From the NCBI GenBank assembly GCA_004352715.1, contig SCFE01000105.1:1187078-1251077 (forward strand): a DNA stretch of 64,000 bases, read 5' to 3'. Numbering within the stretch: position 1 is the stretch's first letter; every line of letters starts with the position of its first letter. Shown one piece after another: positions 9,278 to 20,969 of this stretch. Below the pieces are notes generated by a model, which saw nothing but the letters and a program-made list of their open reading frames with translations, ran no database searches and had not been told where the DNA came from. A program made the translations under genes and the position numbers. The DNA comes from Hofstenia miamia (lineage: Eukaryota > Xenacoelomorpha > Acoela).

Positions 9278-10324
9278 TAGATTTCTGGAACAAAATCAGC
9301 TTCTGCAAGAAAAGAATAATGTATTAGAAAGAACAAACCAGCAGCTAATACAAGACAATGATATACAAGCCGCAGGGATATCACAACTTAAGAGTAAAGT
9401 AACTCGACTCGAAACAAGCAAAAATGAACAGCCAGCACAATTACAACAGGACTTGCTGGAAGTAGAGAACAGACGACTAATCGAAGATAAAGATCTGAGG
9501 CAGGAGGAAATAGCTCAATTAAAAGACAAATTGAGGTTATTGCAGCTGACCAAGGAAGAACAAGATAAAATACAGTCCCACAATTTTCAGTTCGTAGGTA
9601 GAAAACTACGAGCTTCACCACTCCATGATCACCTATCAGAAGATTCTTCGGAAGACGAGAATGAGGTGGAAAAGAAGAAATTCATTGATGAGATCACAAA
9701 GGCGATAACCACACAATTATGAAAAGAAGAAGGGACAACAAAAAATTGAAACCGAAATACAGCAACTCAATATAAAGCCAGGAAGTAGGAAACAATATGA
9801 TCCCTTGTAAAGCCATATTACCAAAATTTAATGGCAGAGTGGACGGCTATAAACCAATATTTGGGGAATGGCTCCAGATGTTTGAGTTAACGATGGCAGA
9901 AAGAAAGGTGAGCTAACATTCAGCAGCAGCGAGATTCCCCCTATATCTGACTGGAGTGGCAGCACAGCACTACCTGCTGTTAGACCCGGAAACGAAAACA
10001 GATTACGAATTGTTAATTGGTGACTTCATAGAATATTACGGAAACAAAAGCTTTAAGAACCAATACAGGATAATTTTAAATGGAACAAAGATGAAGAAGA
10101 CAGATGACATCCGCAATTATATACAACAGGTTGAGAGGCTGGTCACACTCAGCTCAAGAGAGAACCAATACTCAAAATGCGACCTCTTTTCGCACATTTG
10201 TAAAGGGATGCCTGACAATATAAGAGCACAATTTGAAATTAAGTGCAATGTAGACGACAAATTGGAGAAGATGATCAGAAAAGCGGTGGACATACAAGCT
10301 ACGATCGAGAATAAGCGAGAATAA
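9278..10324 (+). pseudogene. Family-B gypsy Gag (coiled coil and capsid region), broken
   Basis: Gag forms the virus-like particle of Ty3/gypsy elements. The first part (to about 9722) is Gln/Glu/Lys-rich with regular Leu spacing, a likely coiled coil, ending with an acidic LSEDSSEDENE stretch. A stop at 9720 and a frameshift precede the capsid-like core: CKAILPKF.GRVDGY, FGEWLQMFEL, ARFPLYLTGVA, then RNYIQQVERL-like and HICKGMPDNIRAQFEIKC blocks that match family-A Gag nearly throughout. A TAA breaks it near 9915. The zinc knuckle follows downstream. Confidence 0.8.
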
Positions 10325-10452
10325 ATGAAAAGGCAGCTTGGTATAGAGAAACACCAACGTGGAGGAACAACCTCAAACCGAAAAACACAACAAAAACGTA
10401 TGAGACAGACAAACAGGAAAAAACGATAAGAGTAAAAACTAGAGATGGAAAA

Positions 10453-10848
10453 ATGAGGAAGGTTCGTGAAAAAGACGTTAAATGTTATAATTGCGGAAAG
10501 AAAAGACATAAGAGAGACAAGTGCCACAAACAAATAAACATGATTGGAGAAGAACAAGGGTACTTCAAAGAAGAAAACTTAATAGAATTGGAGGGAGAAA
10601 CAAACAAAGAACCCCAAACTGAAGAAGAATCGGAAAACTAAGTGGAGTGCTGACTCCTAAAAATAATGGTTCGTGAAAAAGACATTAAATGTTATAATTG
10701 CGGAAAGAAAGGACATAAAAAAGATGAATGTCACAAACAAATAAACATGATCAGAGAAGAACAAGGGTACTTTGAGGAAGAAGATTTGATAGAATCGGAG
10801 GGGGAAACAAATGAGGAACCCCAAACTGAAGAAGAATCAGAAAACTAA
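10453..10848 (+). pseudogene. Family-B Gag zinc-knuckle segment, duplicated in tandem
   Basis: Two copies (period 207) of the C-terminal part of Gag. Each has a CCHC knuckle of spacing C-x2-C-x4-H-x4-C: CYNCGKKRHKRDKC at about 10,480 and CYNCGKKGHKKDEC at about 10,690. Each is followed by KQINM and an acidic tail ending EEESEN and a stop. The knuckle binds element RNA. The copies differ at scattered sites. The first ends TAA at 10,639-10,641, so only the first would be translated with Gag. Confidence 0.8.
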
Positions 10849-10850
10849 GT

Positions 10851-11090
10851 GGAGCGCCAACTCCTAAAAACCGCGCAGCAGTAATGATTATGGCAAACAT
10901 GGATACGGTGAACACAATGACAATATTGGTTAATGGAATAATGATAAAAGCAACCATTGATATGGGAGTGGCAACCTTGATAATTGCGGATGACTGTGCA
11001 ACAAAGTTAGGGTTCTTGAGAGAGGATCTCACTAAGTGTAACAAAAGGCTTATCAATGCATCTGGCAAATACATTGATACCAAAGGAATA
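10851..11090 (+). pseudogene. Family-B pol start: retropepsin with altered active site
   Basis: Pol begins after Gag with GAPTPKNRA, as in family A (GAPS.KNRA). The aspartic protease that would process Gag-Pol is recognisable by ATIDMGVATLIIADDCATKLGF and RLINASGKYID. The catalytic triad reads DMG where family A has DTG, a change that should abolish activity. The frame is open to the N gap at 11,091. Confidence 0.75.
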
Positions 11091-12090
11091 NNNNNNNNNN
11101 NNNNNNNNNNNNNNNNNNNNNNNNNNNNNNNNNNNNNNNNNNNNNNNNNNNNNNNNNNNNNNNNNNNNNNNNNNNNNNNNNNNNNNNNNNNNNNNNNNNN
11201 NNNNNNNNNNNNNNNNNNNNNNNNNNNNNNNNNNNNNNNNNNNNNNNNNNNNNNNNNNNNNNNNNNNNNNNNNNNNNNNNNNNNNNNNNNNNNNNNNNNN
11301 NNNNNNNNNNNNNNNNNNNNNNNNNNNNNNNNNNNNNNNNNNNNNNNNNNNNNNNNNNNNNNNNNNNNNNNNNNNNNNNNNNNNNNNNNNNNNNNNNNNN
11401 NNNNNNNNNNNNNNNNNNNNNNNNNNNNNNNNNNNNNNNNNNNNNNNNNNNNNNNNNNNNNNNNNNNNNNNNNNNNNNNNNNNNNNNNNNNNNNNNNNNN
11501 NNNNNNNNNNNNNNNNNNNNNNNNNNNNNNNNNNNNNNNNNNNNNNNNNNNNNNNNNNNNNNNNNNNNNNNNNNNNNNNNNNNNNNNNNNNNNNNNNNNN
11601 NNNNNNNNNNNNNNNNNNNNNNNNNNNNNNNNNNNNNNNNNNNNNNNNNNNNNNNNNNNNNNNNNNNNNNNNNNNNNNNNNNNNNNNNNNNNNNNNNNNN
11701 NNNNNNNNNNNNNNNNNNNNNNNNNNNNNNNNNNNNNNNNNNNNNNNNNNNNNNNNNNNNNNNNNNNNNNNNNNNNNNNNNNNNNNNNNNNNNNNNNNNN
11801 NNNNNNNNNNNNNNNNNNNNNNNNNNNNNNNNNNNNNNNNNNNNNNNNNNNNNNNNNNNNNNNNNNNNNNNNNNNNNNNNNNNNNNNNNNNNNNNNNNNN
11901 NNNNNNNNNNNNNNNNNNNNNNNNNNNNNNNNNNNNNNNNNNNNNNNNNNNNNNNNNNNNNNNNNNNNNNNNNNNNNNNNNNNNNNNNNNNNNNNNNNNN
12001 NNNNNNNNNNNNNNNNNNNNNNNNNNNNNNNNNNNNNNNNNNNNNNNNNNNNNNNNNNNNNNNNNNNNNNNNNNNNNNNNNNNNNNNNNN
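11091..12090. other. Assembly gap, 1000 N
   Basis: Placeholder-size gap. Protease is on the left and mid-ORF3 on the right; a full family-A element has about 5 kb between these points, so either the gap is under-sized or the element is deleted. Confidence 1.
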
Positions 12091-13355
12091 GAGCACTTAG
12101 AAGAAATTCAAAAAGTCTGGGCGAACATGAAATTGCAGAAGAAAACGGATGAATCATGGCCCGAGATAAAAATAGAGGCACCAGCGCATAAATACCACAA
12201 AACAGTGGAAATGGTATTGGCAGAAATCAATAGAGCTTACGAATTAAACACAAAGAAAGATTTTCGCAAATTGATATTAGAAGAGAAAAACACGCTGGAA
12301 ATTAGATACAGAATATCCGCATGGCTGCTAGCGATATGGCTCACAGAAGAAAAAGACCTCAGGTTACCTATAACAAGGAACCAAAGAATAAAACTCACAA
12401 AAGCAAAAAAGTTCGAGATCGCGTTATTCCAATGAATACACAAACAAAAAATTGGATACTGAAAGGACATGTTGAAAAGACTGAATCCCCGAACAAAAAC
12501 GAGAAACTGATGCAGACGATAGAAAAACTAATAAGTAGGCTGATAATGAAGCATCACCCAACGGGAAGAATGTCGATAGTAGAACTGGCCAACATGACAG
12601 GAATATCACTGAGTGAGTTACAGATATTCGAAGAGCCTATGTGAAAATATATGTGGGGTGCAACATCGGAGACAAAACTGAAACAGCTGCAAAATCAACC
12701 TTGGTTAACCATGAAAAAGATAATCAAATGCAAACTAATAAATACTGAGGATGTAAGACAATCAATAAAACAGAAGAATGTGCAACAAGTAATAGATGAG
12801 AATATGAGACAATATGCCAGAAACAGCCTGTGGTGCACATTCACGAAAATAATAAAAAGAGCTGAAATGCTAAAGAAAGGTGGAATAACAAAGCCCGTAG
12901 AAATTTGTGAAATGGTGACGAAAACACAACTAGAGATCACTAAAAAGGAACAACTATTAACCTCGTCACAGTTGCTACTATCCCTGAAAACACAAACAAT
13001 GATCGATAGGATAAACATTGAAAAATGGGGAGATGTGAGCTAAGACAGTACAATCAAATGGATCGACACTGATGATGAGCGATTTCTGGTAGAAATAAAA
13101 GTAACAAAAGAGAAGAAAGAAATAGCAGAAAGAAACTACCAGAGGATACAAGAACAGCAGATGGTAGCAACAATGAAATTAATGTTTACAGAAGCATTCA
13201 CGTGCACAGAACTAGAAGAGCTGATGAAGCCATTCAATCAGATCACAGTCGACGTTGAATGCATCACTTCCAAAATCAACATCCAGGAACGTATACGGAT
13301 GAAACTAAGCAAAAGGGGACTCACACAATCATTTTGGAAGACAATCCCAATCTAA
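12091..13355 (+). pseudogene. Family-B gypsy ORF3, middle and C-terminal part (copy 2)
   Basis: It starts at EHLEEIQKVW and runs through KYHKTVEMVLAEIN, SIVELANMTGIS, MWGATSETKLKQL, KIIKRAEMLKKGG, DTDDERFLVEIKV and FTEAFTCTELEELMKPFN to GLTQSFW. Breaks: loss of bases near 12,430 (frame change), TGA before the MWGATS block (12,642), TAA at 13,041, and a stop at 13,353. Sequence at 12,091-13,040 is nearly the same as at 16,499-17,482. The amount of Lys and Glu and the lack of any signal peptide or membrane span argue for a soluble, probably nucleic-acid-associated protein, but this is inference. Confidence 0.8.
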
Positions 13356-13376
13356 TACAATGGGCACATATGATGA

Positions 13377-14376
13377 NNNNNNNNNNNNNNNNNNNNNNNN
13401 NNNNNNNNNNNNNNNNNNNNNNNNNNNNNNNNNNNNNNNNNNNNNNNNNNNNNNNNNNNNNNNNNNNNNNNNNNNNNNNNNNNNNNNNNNNNNNNNNNNN
13501 NNNNNNNNNNNNNNNNNNNNNNNNNNNNNNNNNNNNNNNNNNNNNNNNNNNNNNNNNNNNNNNNNNNNNNNNNNNNNNNNNNNNNNNNNNNNNNNNNNNN
13601 NNNNNNNNNNNNNNNNNNNNNNNNNNNNNNNNNNNNNNNNNNNNNNNNNNNNNNNNNNNNNNNNNNNNNNNNNNNNNNNNNNNNNNNNNNNNNNNNNNNN
13701 NNNNNNNNNNNNNNNNNNNNNNNNNNNNNNNNNNNNNNNNNNNNNNNNNNNNNNNNNNNNNNNNNNNNNNNNNNNNNNNNNNNNNNNNNNNNNNNNNNNN
13801 NNNNNNNNNNNNNNNNNNNNNNNNNNNNNNNNNNNNNNNNNNNNNNNNNNNNNNNNNNNNNNNNNNNNNNNNNNNNNNNNNNNNNNNNNNNNNNNNNNNN
13901 NNNNNNNNNNNNNNNNNNNNNNNNNNNNNNNNNNNNNNNNNNNNNNNNNNNNNNNNNNNNNNNNNNNNNNNNNNNNNNNNNNNNNNNNNNNNNNNNNNNN
14001 NNNNNNNNNNNNNNNNNNNNNNNNNNNNNNNNNNNNNNNNNNNNNNNNNNNNNNNNNNNNNNNNNNNNNNNNNNNNNNNNNNNNNNNNNNNNNNNNNNNN
14101 NNNNNNNNNNNNNNNNNNNNNNNNNNNNNNNNNNNNNNNNNNNNNNNNNNNNNNNNNNNNNNNNNNNNNNNNNNNNNNNNNNNNNNNNNNNNNNNNNNNN
14201 NNNNNNNNNNNNNNNNNNNNNNNNNNNNNNNNNNNNNNNNNNNNNNNNNNNNNNNNNNNNNNNNNNNNNNNNNNNNNNNNNNNNNNNNNNNNNNNNNNNN
14301 NNNNNNNNNNNNNNNNNNNNNNNNNNNNNNNNNNNNNNNNNNNNNNNNNNNNNNNNNNNNNNNNNNNNNNNNNNNN
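13377..14376. other. Assembly gap, 1000 N
   Basis: Placeholder-size gap between ORF3 of one family-B copy and pol of the next. Confidence 1.
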
Positions 14377-14752
14377 AACAAATCAGAATGTAAACTTAAA
14401 GAAATCACACATCAGGATATTTGGAAAATATGTGAAATCAAACATCAGATTGATTTGGAAAGCATTGGAGGACGAAGATGGAGCCGACGACTTGTACGGT
14501 CAATTCGAGGACTTACAAGTGGAAGCGCAAAGTACTCCACATGGCCAACTCAAGGGCGAGTGGACGAACACCATCCAAGTCATGAGTACTCCCAAAGGCC
14601 AGTTCAAGGGCATTGGGATGAAAGCAACTGATGATGAATACAAGATCCCAGACATTGAGAGTGATAATTACCAACATCTGAACAAAGAGGAGATACAACT
14701 GCTAAGAAATATGCTAAGACGACATAAGCGTAAGACAACAGCAAAACTATAA
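14377..14752 (+). pseudogene. Family-B pol fragment between protease and reverse transcriptase
   Basis: The open segment ends with YKIPDIESDNYQHLNKEEIQ, matching the family-A stretch just before reverse transcriptase (FQIPEIKDEEYPHLNNEE). It differs from family A by an insert of three short repeats with the GQ(F/L)KG motif at about 14,498, 14,541 and 14,597, the same type of unit that lies between pol and ORF3. Directly after this segment the sequence jumps to the end of integrase, so reverse transcriptase, RNase H and most of integrase are deleted. Confidence 0.65.
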
Positions 14753-14756
14753 TAAA

Positions 14757-15346
14757 AAATTTATGGGCATGCACACAAAGTAGGCGATAAGGTCTACGCA
14801 TTTGCACCAATGAAACTAACAGACACAAATCAGGTTTGCAAATTAAAAACAGTTTGGTCTGGACCACATATGATAATGCAAGAATTGCCAAATAATGAAT
14901 ACATGTTAGATAACAGCAGACTACTGCACTTCCAAAATTTAAAAAGAGCAACGGCAGACATTGAAGAAATGAAGATAGATGGAAGTGCCAAGTTTAAATT
15001 AAGCCGAATAAATGGCAAAGAGGTTATGTACGACATGTGTGATTTAGATAGCCTGCCAGAGGAGGAATTCGAGGAAGAATTCACAGCGGACATTGGAAAT
15101 GAGCAATTGGAAAGGAGAGTGCAACCCCAGAGGGCTGCAAGAAATAAAACTATATATAACCCTGAAATATGGGATATAGATATAATAACTGCATTTAGGA
15201 AATTAGAGAAGGATGCATCAGATACTCAAGAAGCAAGTGAAGCGGAATCAACCAACCAAGGGAATCCTGACCACAAACATGAGGAGGCGAGTGTGCAGAA
15301 GTTCTCAAACCGGATGTCAATTCAAGGGCAGAAGGGACGAGAATGA
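14757..15346 (+). pseudogene. Family-B integrase C-terminal part (GPY/F-type) and pol tail
   Basis: It begins KIYGHAHKVGDKVYAF and continues through QVCKLKTVWSGPHMIMQELP and RLLHFQNLKRAT, equivalent to the GPY/F region of the family-A integrase (QWSGPFVITQ). The GPF is GPH here. A tail follows with acidic EEEFEEEF and PQRAARNKT.YNPEIWDI blocks shared with family A. The frame ends at 15,344-15,346, inside the linker repeats. Confidence 0.75.
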
Positions 15347-15640
15347 CGAGATGGTCAATAGATGACGTAGAATTAAGAGGCATCCTAGTAGTACTCAAGG
15401 CCGATTCAAGGGCAGAGATACAAATGGACAATCGGCATTTTCACAGCTTAACTTTCCTTCCGGGGGATCATGTCGCCGATTCAAGGGCGGTGAAACAACC
15501 GGAGTTCCAGGGGAAGGTGTGAGTGGTGGAAGAACCGTGGAGATCCGGAAGTGATTCAAGGCTGAAGGTATCTCCACCAGAACCATGGCTGGTCAAGTAT
15601 TGCGGGTTGTAACTGATAGCTGATTCAAGGGCAACTCAGT
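15310..15640 (+). repeat. Linker repeats between pol and ORF3, family B (TTCAAGGGC units)
   Basis: Five units with core GATTCAAGGGC or close variants at about 15,316, 15,400, 15,478, 15,551 and 15,620, spaced about 70-85 bases. The equivalent place in family A has TTTAAAGGGC units. One frame of the units encodes (Q/R)FKG(R/G). Confidence 0.8.
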
Positions 15641-15668
15641 TGACACAAGTGGCACAGGTTCACATCCT

Positions 15669-17482
15669 ATGGACTGTGAGCTGAGCACCAGCAGATTGCC
15701 TTTACAGATGAGACAGATAGATATCTCCTCAGAAACAACATCCGAGAGTACAGTGAGATCTAGAGAGCGCAAGAAGCAAATGTCTAAAATTGATGGGGAA
15801 ACGTTGCACCCCTACTTTATGGCAACCACAAAAATGCGGCATAATGCGTTCAAAAAACTATCTCCGGAAACCAAAACATTGATAAGGAAAACTGCTAAAA
15901 TGGAAGGGAGTAATCTGCCAATCCTACTAGACGCGGACAATTGAGCTATCTGTGAGAGTTAAACGAAACAATCGACAGGCCATACATGAGAAGCACAATC
16001 CACATGACATTCAATGAGGATTTCACATTGGAAACGGCACAAGCACTTATGGCATACAAAGAACAGATAGCTAAAATCCCGGAGATAAATCTAGATGAAG
16101 AAAATCTAACAATCATACACGTCCTAAGAGAAAAGGAATATACCAAGCATTTACAGAAACAAATTGATCAAACAGTACGAATGGCGAGAGTACAACAGAT
16201 AAGAATAGTCGTCATAGTAATGAGAGAGAATCTAGAAGAATTACCGAGTTATTTAAAAGACATGGTATTAAGAGCAGAAAATTTTTTCCCATGGGAAAAG
16301 AAAGAATTCACGATTTCCGAGATAATTCGTTTCGACTTACAAATTGATTATTGGGCGCAGATATACGGAATAATGATAGATCAAAGCATAGCAATAGATC
16401 TGTTCCAACAAACAAAGACAGCAGAAATGCTACAACAAAATGAAGGGTTGGAAAAAGCCATGACATTGTTTATTAAATGCAGTATGACACAACGCCAGGA
16501 GCATTTAGAAGAAATTCAAAAAGTCTGGGCGAACATGAAATTGCAGAAGAAAACAGATGAATCATGGCCCGAGATAAAAATAGAGGCACCAGCGCGTAAA
16601 TACCACAAAACAGTGGAAATGGTATTGGCAGAAATCAATAGAGCATACGAATTAAACACAAAGAAAGATTTTCGCAAATTGATATTAGAAGAGAAAAACG
16701 TGCTGGAAATTAGATACAGAACATCCACATGGCTGCTAGTGATATGGCTCACAGAAGAAAAAGACCTCAGGTTACCTATAACAAGGAACCAAAGAATAAA
16801 ACTCACGAAAGCAAAAAAGTTCGAGATCGCGTTATCACCAATGAATATGCAGACAAAAAATTGGATACTGAAAGGACACGTTGAAAAGACTGAATCCCCG
16901 AACAAAAACGAGAAACCAATGCAGACGATAGAAAAACTAATAAGCAGGCTGATAACGAAGCATCACCCAATGGGAAGAATGTCAATAGTAGAACTGGCCA
17001 ACATAACAGGAATATGCCCAAGTGAGTTACAGATATTTGAAGAGCCTATGTGAAAATATATGTGGGGTGCAACATCAGAGACAAAACTGAAACAGCTGCA
17101 AAATCAACCTTGGTTAACCACGAAAAAGATAATCAAACGCAAACTAATAAATACTGAGGACGTATGACAATGTATTAAAACAGAAGAATGTGCAACAAGT
17201 AATAGATGAGAATATGAAACAATATGCCAGAAACAGCCTGTGGTGCACATTCATGAAAATAATAAAAAGAGCTGAAATGCTAAAGAAAGGTGGAATAACA
17301 ACGCCTGTAGAAATTTGCGAAATGGTGACGAAAACACAACTAGAGATCACTAAAGAGGAACAACTATTAACCTCGCCACAGTTGCTACTATCCCTGAAAA
17401 CACAAATGGTGATTGACAGGATAAACATTGGAAAATGGGGAGACATGAGCCAAGACAGCACAATTGAATGGATCGACACTGA
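15669..17482 (+). pseudogene. Family-B gypsy ORF3, N-terminal to middle part (copy 3)
   Basis: This is the best view of the family-B start. Residues DISSETTSES, SRERKKQMSKIDG and LHPYFMATTKMRH align with the family-A start (DISEQPSTSS ... MTKIGKDKIHPYFIVNRKIR). A stop at 15,942 is followed by an open frame at 15,986-17,053 of 355 codons with MTFNEDFTLE, KCSMTQRQEHLEEIQKVW, KYHKTVEMVLAEIN and SIVELANITGI blocks. TGA at 17,051 precedes KYMWGATS, then a frameshift near 17,165 and an open stretch to DTD at the N gap. Family A has about the same layout, so the frame is a real ancestral coding region. Confidence 0.8.
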
Positions 17483-18482
17483 NNNNNNNNNNNNNNNNNN
17501 NNNNNNNNNNNNNNNNNNNNNNNNNNNNNNNNNNNNNNNNNNNNNNNNNNNNNNNNNNNNNNNNNNNNNNNNNNNNNNNNNNNNNNNNNNNNNNNNNNNN
17601 NNNNNNNNNNNNNNNNNNNNNNNNNNNNNNNNNNNNNNNNNNNNNNNNNNNNNNNNNNNNNNNNNNNNNNNNNNNNNNNNNNNNNNNNNNNNNNNNNNNN
17701 NNNNNNNNNNNNNNNNNNNNNNNNNNNNNNNNNNNNNNNNNNNNNNNNNNNNNNNNNNNNNNNNNNNNNNNNNNNNNNNNNNNNNNNNNNNNNNNNNNNN
17801 NNNNNNNNNNNNNNNNNNNNNNNNNNNNNNNNNNNNNNNNNNNNNNNNNNNNNNNNNNNNNNNNNNNNNNNNNNNNNNNNNNNNNNNNNNNNNNNNNNNN
17901 NNNNNNNNNNNNNNNNNNNNNNNNNNNNNNNNNNNNNNNNNNNNNNNNNNNNNNNNNNNNNNNNNNNNNNNNNNNNNNNNNNNNNNNNNNNNNNNNNNNN
18001 NNNNNNNNNNNNNNNNNNNNNNNNNNNNNNNNNNNNNNNNNNNNNNNNNNNNNNNNNNNNNNNNNNNNNNNNNNNNNNNNNNNNNNNNNNNNNNNNNNNN
18101 NNNNNNNNNNNNNNNNNNNNNNNNNNNNNNNNNNNNNNNNNNNNNNNNNNNNNNNNNNNNNNNNNNNNNNNNNNNNNNNNNNNNNNNNNNNNNNNNNNNN
18201 NNNNNNNNNNNNNNNNNNNNNNNNNNNNNNNNNNNNNNNNNNNNNNNNNNNNNNNNNNNNNNNNNNNNNNNNNNNNNNNNNNNNNNNNNNNNNNNNNNNN
18301 NNNNNNNNNNNNNNNNNNNNNNNNNNNNNNNNNNNNNNNNNNNNNNNNNNNNNNNNNNNNNNNNNNNNNNNNNNNNNNNNNNNNNNNNNNNNNNNNNNNN
18401 NNNNNNNNNNNNNNNNNNNNNNNNNNNNNNNNNNNNNNNNNNNNNNNNNNNNNNNNNNNNNNNNNNNNNNNNNNNNNNNNNN
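17483..18482. other. Assembly gap, 1000 N
   Basis: Placeholder-size gap between family-B ORF3 and the later part of a family-B LTR. Confidence 1.
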
Positions 18483-18959
18483 ACCTGAAGCTGATCTCCA
18501 CATCACAATTTCTCTCCTTCATGAACAATTGACCAAATCCACTGCACCTTCTCAGCTCAACAAGGACTAGTTATGTGTACCTTACTTTAGCTCAGTGTGT
18601 GTACTCATGTCAAGTTGTAACTGACTTAAACTCAATTTTGTAAAGTGTTTGTTGGTTTGATTAAGTAAAGCAACCGGGCATTGACACTAACTGCATTTAA
18701 ATAATATTAAAGTAGCCATTACCATAAAATTACTGGCTTTGTAAATTAATTAATAGATTGCAGTTTCCTATACTTACATTTAATAACGATACATGTAAGG
18801 TCATTTATTTGGTCGATTATAGTCAAGTCTCCTACTATTAAGAATAGATATATATTCCTAGGGTTTGACTATCCAGTTGTTTCGAGCATCTATTATTTCA
18901 TTCATGTATAGATTGATAGTCAGACTAAGCAAGAATCGGAAAACTTCTAACCCTAACAT
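18483..18959 (+). mobile_element. Family-B LTR, 3' part
   Basis: Bases 18,485-18,740 match 63,733-64,000 (shared AGCAACCGGGCATTGACACT and GTTGTAACTGACTTAA), so this is the continuation of the LTR that starts at 63,534. It ends CTAACCCTAACA, a plausible CA terminus, and is followed by AAGTGGCGTTTCATGACTGG, which resembles the primer-binding site after the family-A LTR (TGGCGACCTTGACAGG). The combined LTR would be roughly 680 bases. The exact end is inferred. Confidence 0.6.
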
Positions 18960-20036
18960 AAGTGGCGTTTCATGACTGGCACAAGGACCCTTTCAATCGA
19001 TCCCCTGATGGAATCCAGCCACTACTCGACACAACTTGCTTAGCTGAACATTTTATTAAATAACAAACCAGATAAATGAAGAATGAAAAATAAAATAAAC
19101 TCCGAAGAATTTATTGTTCATCAAATTTCTCTTAAATTCTAAGCTATTTATTTAAAAATTGTAAAGTACCTGCTGATTTTGAATTTCAAATAAATCTTCT
19201 GCCAATATGGCTGTTCTTACGTAAGCTTAATTTTGCTTGTTACAATTTGTCAAATAGTACTTAATCAGCTATAGTGTTTCTCTCAAAATGCACAATATTG
19301 TAACTTGGTTGCATCTTACAAAATGAATAAGATAATTAACTAAATTTTACAATCATATTTCTGATTATATTTAGTCACTGTAATCATTTGACATTAATCT
19401 TTTGTTTGCAGCTTATTCCTTTTTGGGTGATGCTACATTTGCATCAAGCATATAAGACCAGTGCAAATTATCACACTTAACACATGAGAGATTGCATGCT
19501 GTGCTAATAGCTTTTGGGAGAATTGGCTGGATGTGTTATTTTAAAAAGTTTATATCTCTCTGCCATTCTCTTTGTTCCAATTTCACGTCATGTGGTTGAA
19601 TAAAATGATTCAATGTTTTGAAGACAGTTTTAACATTGAAGTAAACCTGGTTAACCAATTCCAAAAGAACTTGGTACATAATTTAATTGTTTATTTGGAT
19701 AAATTCTGATAAAATATTTTCACTTCCCAGCATACCTGTTTTTTGGAATAAACAAAATTTTTGCATTATTATGTATTCATTGATGTATTATCTCTTTACA
19801 TTGTACATGTAAATTATATATATGCTTTTGATTAAAACTAAATTATATACATTTTTTGGTTTACAAATCTATTCACATTTAGGTTTTGTTTTTCCCCACA
19901 CACACACACACTTTTTTGATTAAAACTAAAATACAAATGTTATTTAAAACTTAATTTTTTTTTAATTGCTTTTGTTTAACCTGCAACTGGTTGAAAGGAA
20001 ATATTTGTATATAATAGTTTTTAGTTAGTTGCTTTT
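18960..20036. other. AT-rich sequence without recognised features
   Basis: No open frame or motif that I can support. It contains a short CACACACACACA tract near 19,898 and many poly-T runs. Confidence 0.6.
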
Positions 20037-20620
20037 TTTTCATTGGTACAATTGACTTACTATAATTATTTTGACAATAATTTTTTTAACTAATGTTGTG
20101 AATTATGCACTTATGCTTTTGTTTAATTGCTACAATTGACTTACTATAATTATTTTGACTATAATTTTTTAACTAGTGTTGTGAATAACACACTTATGCT
20201 TTTGTTTTATTGCTACAATTGACTTACTAGAATTATTTTGACAATAATTTTTTTAACTAATGTTGTGAATTACGCACTTATGCTTTTGTTTAATTGCTAC
20301 AATTGACTTACTATAATTATTTTGACTATAATTTTTTAACTAGTGTTGTGAATAACACACTTATGCTTTTGTTTTATTGCTACAATTGACTTACTAGAAT
20401 TATTTTGACAATAATTTTTTTAACTAATGTTGTGAATTACGCACTTATGCTTTTGATTAATTGCTACAATTGACTTACTAGAATTATTTTGACAATAATT
20501 TTTTTATCTAATGTTGTGAATTATGCACTTATGCTTTTGTTTCATTGCTACAATTGACTTACTAGAATTATTTTGACAATAATTTTTTTAACTAATTTTG
20601 TGAATTACAAACTTAAATTG
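20037..20620. repeat. 84-bp AT-rich satellite, seven units
   Basis: Anchors of ACAATTGACTTACTA recur at 20,048, 20,132, 20,215, 20,299, 20,382, 20,466 and 20,550, a period of 83-84. Units alternate: units with GAATAACACACTTATGC and a shorter T run follow units with GAATTA(T/C)GCACTTATGC, giving a 167-bp dimer period in the first five. No gene content. Confidence 0.9.
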
Positions 20621-20969
20621 ATTGTAGATGTTTTGCTATTGAATTTAACATGTCTCCCATTATACACATTTTCAAGTTTACACATTTAGAACAAGAGTGG
20701 TGCATATCATGGAATTTAGTGAAACAAAACAATTGAAAAGCAGAACACCATGTGATGCATACAAACACATAAACAAGGCTTATAAATCAAATGAAGTTGA
20801 ACAATGTCAAAAAGTTGATAAAAGCAGTGAAATTTGGAAAATCCATGTACAGTGTATGTATGCAGCCATATAACATTATAAAAAGCAAGTAAGAGTGAAA
20901 AAACATGGAAAAGTTGATGAAAGATGAATCAGTCACCAAACATATACAACCCAAAAAAATCAAATAAAC

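Noticed and set aside
8312-9722. Long frames crossing the 814-N gap
   Set aside because: Artefact of translating N. Only 9,278-9,722 is real Gag sequence.
20037-20620. Possible CRISPR array
   Set aside because: The units are contiguous 84-base tandem repeats without unique spacers in an animal-type genome.
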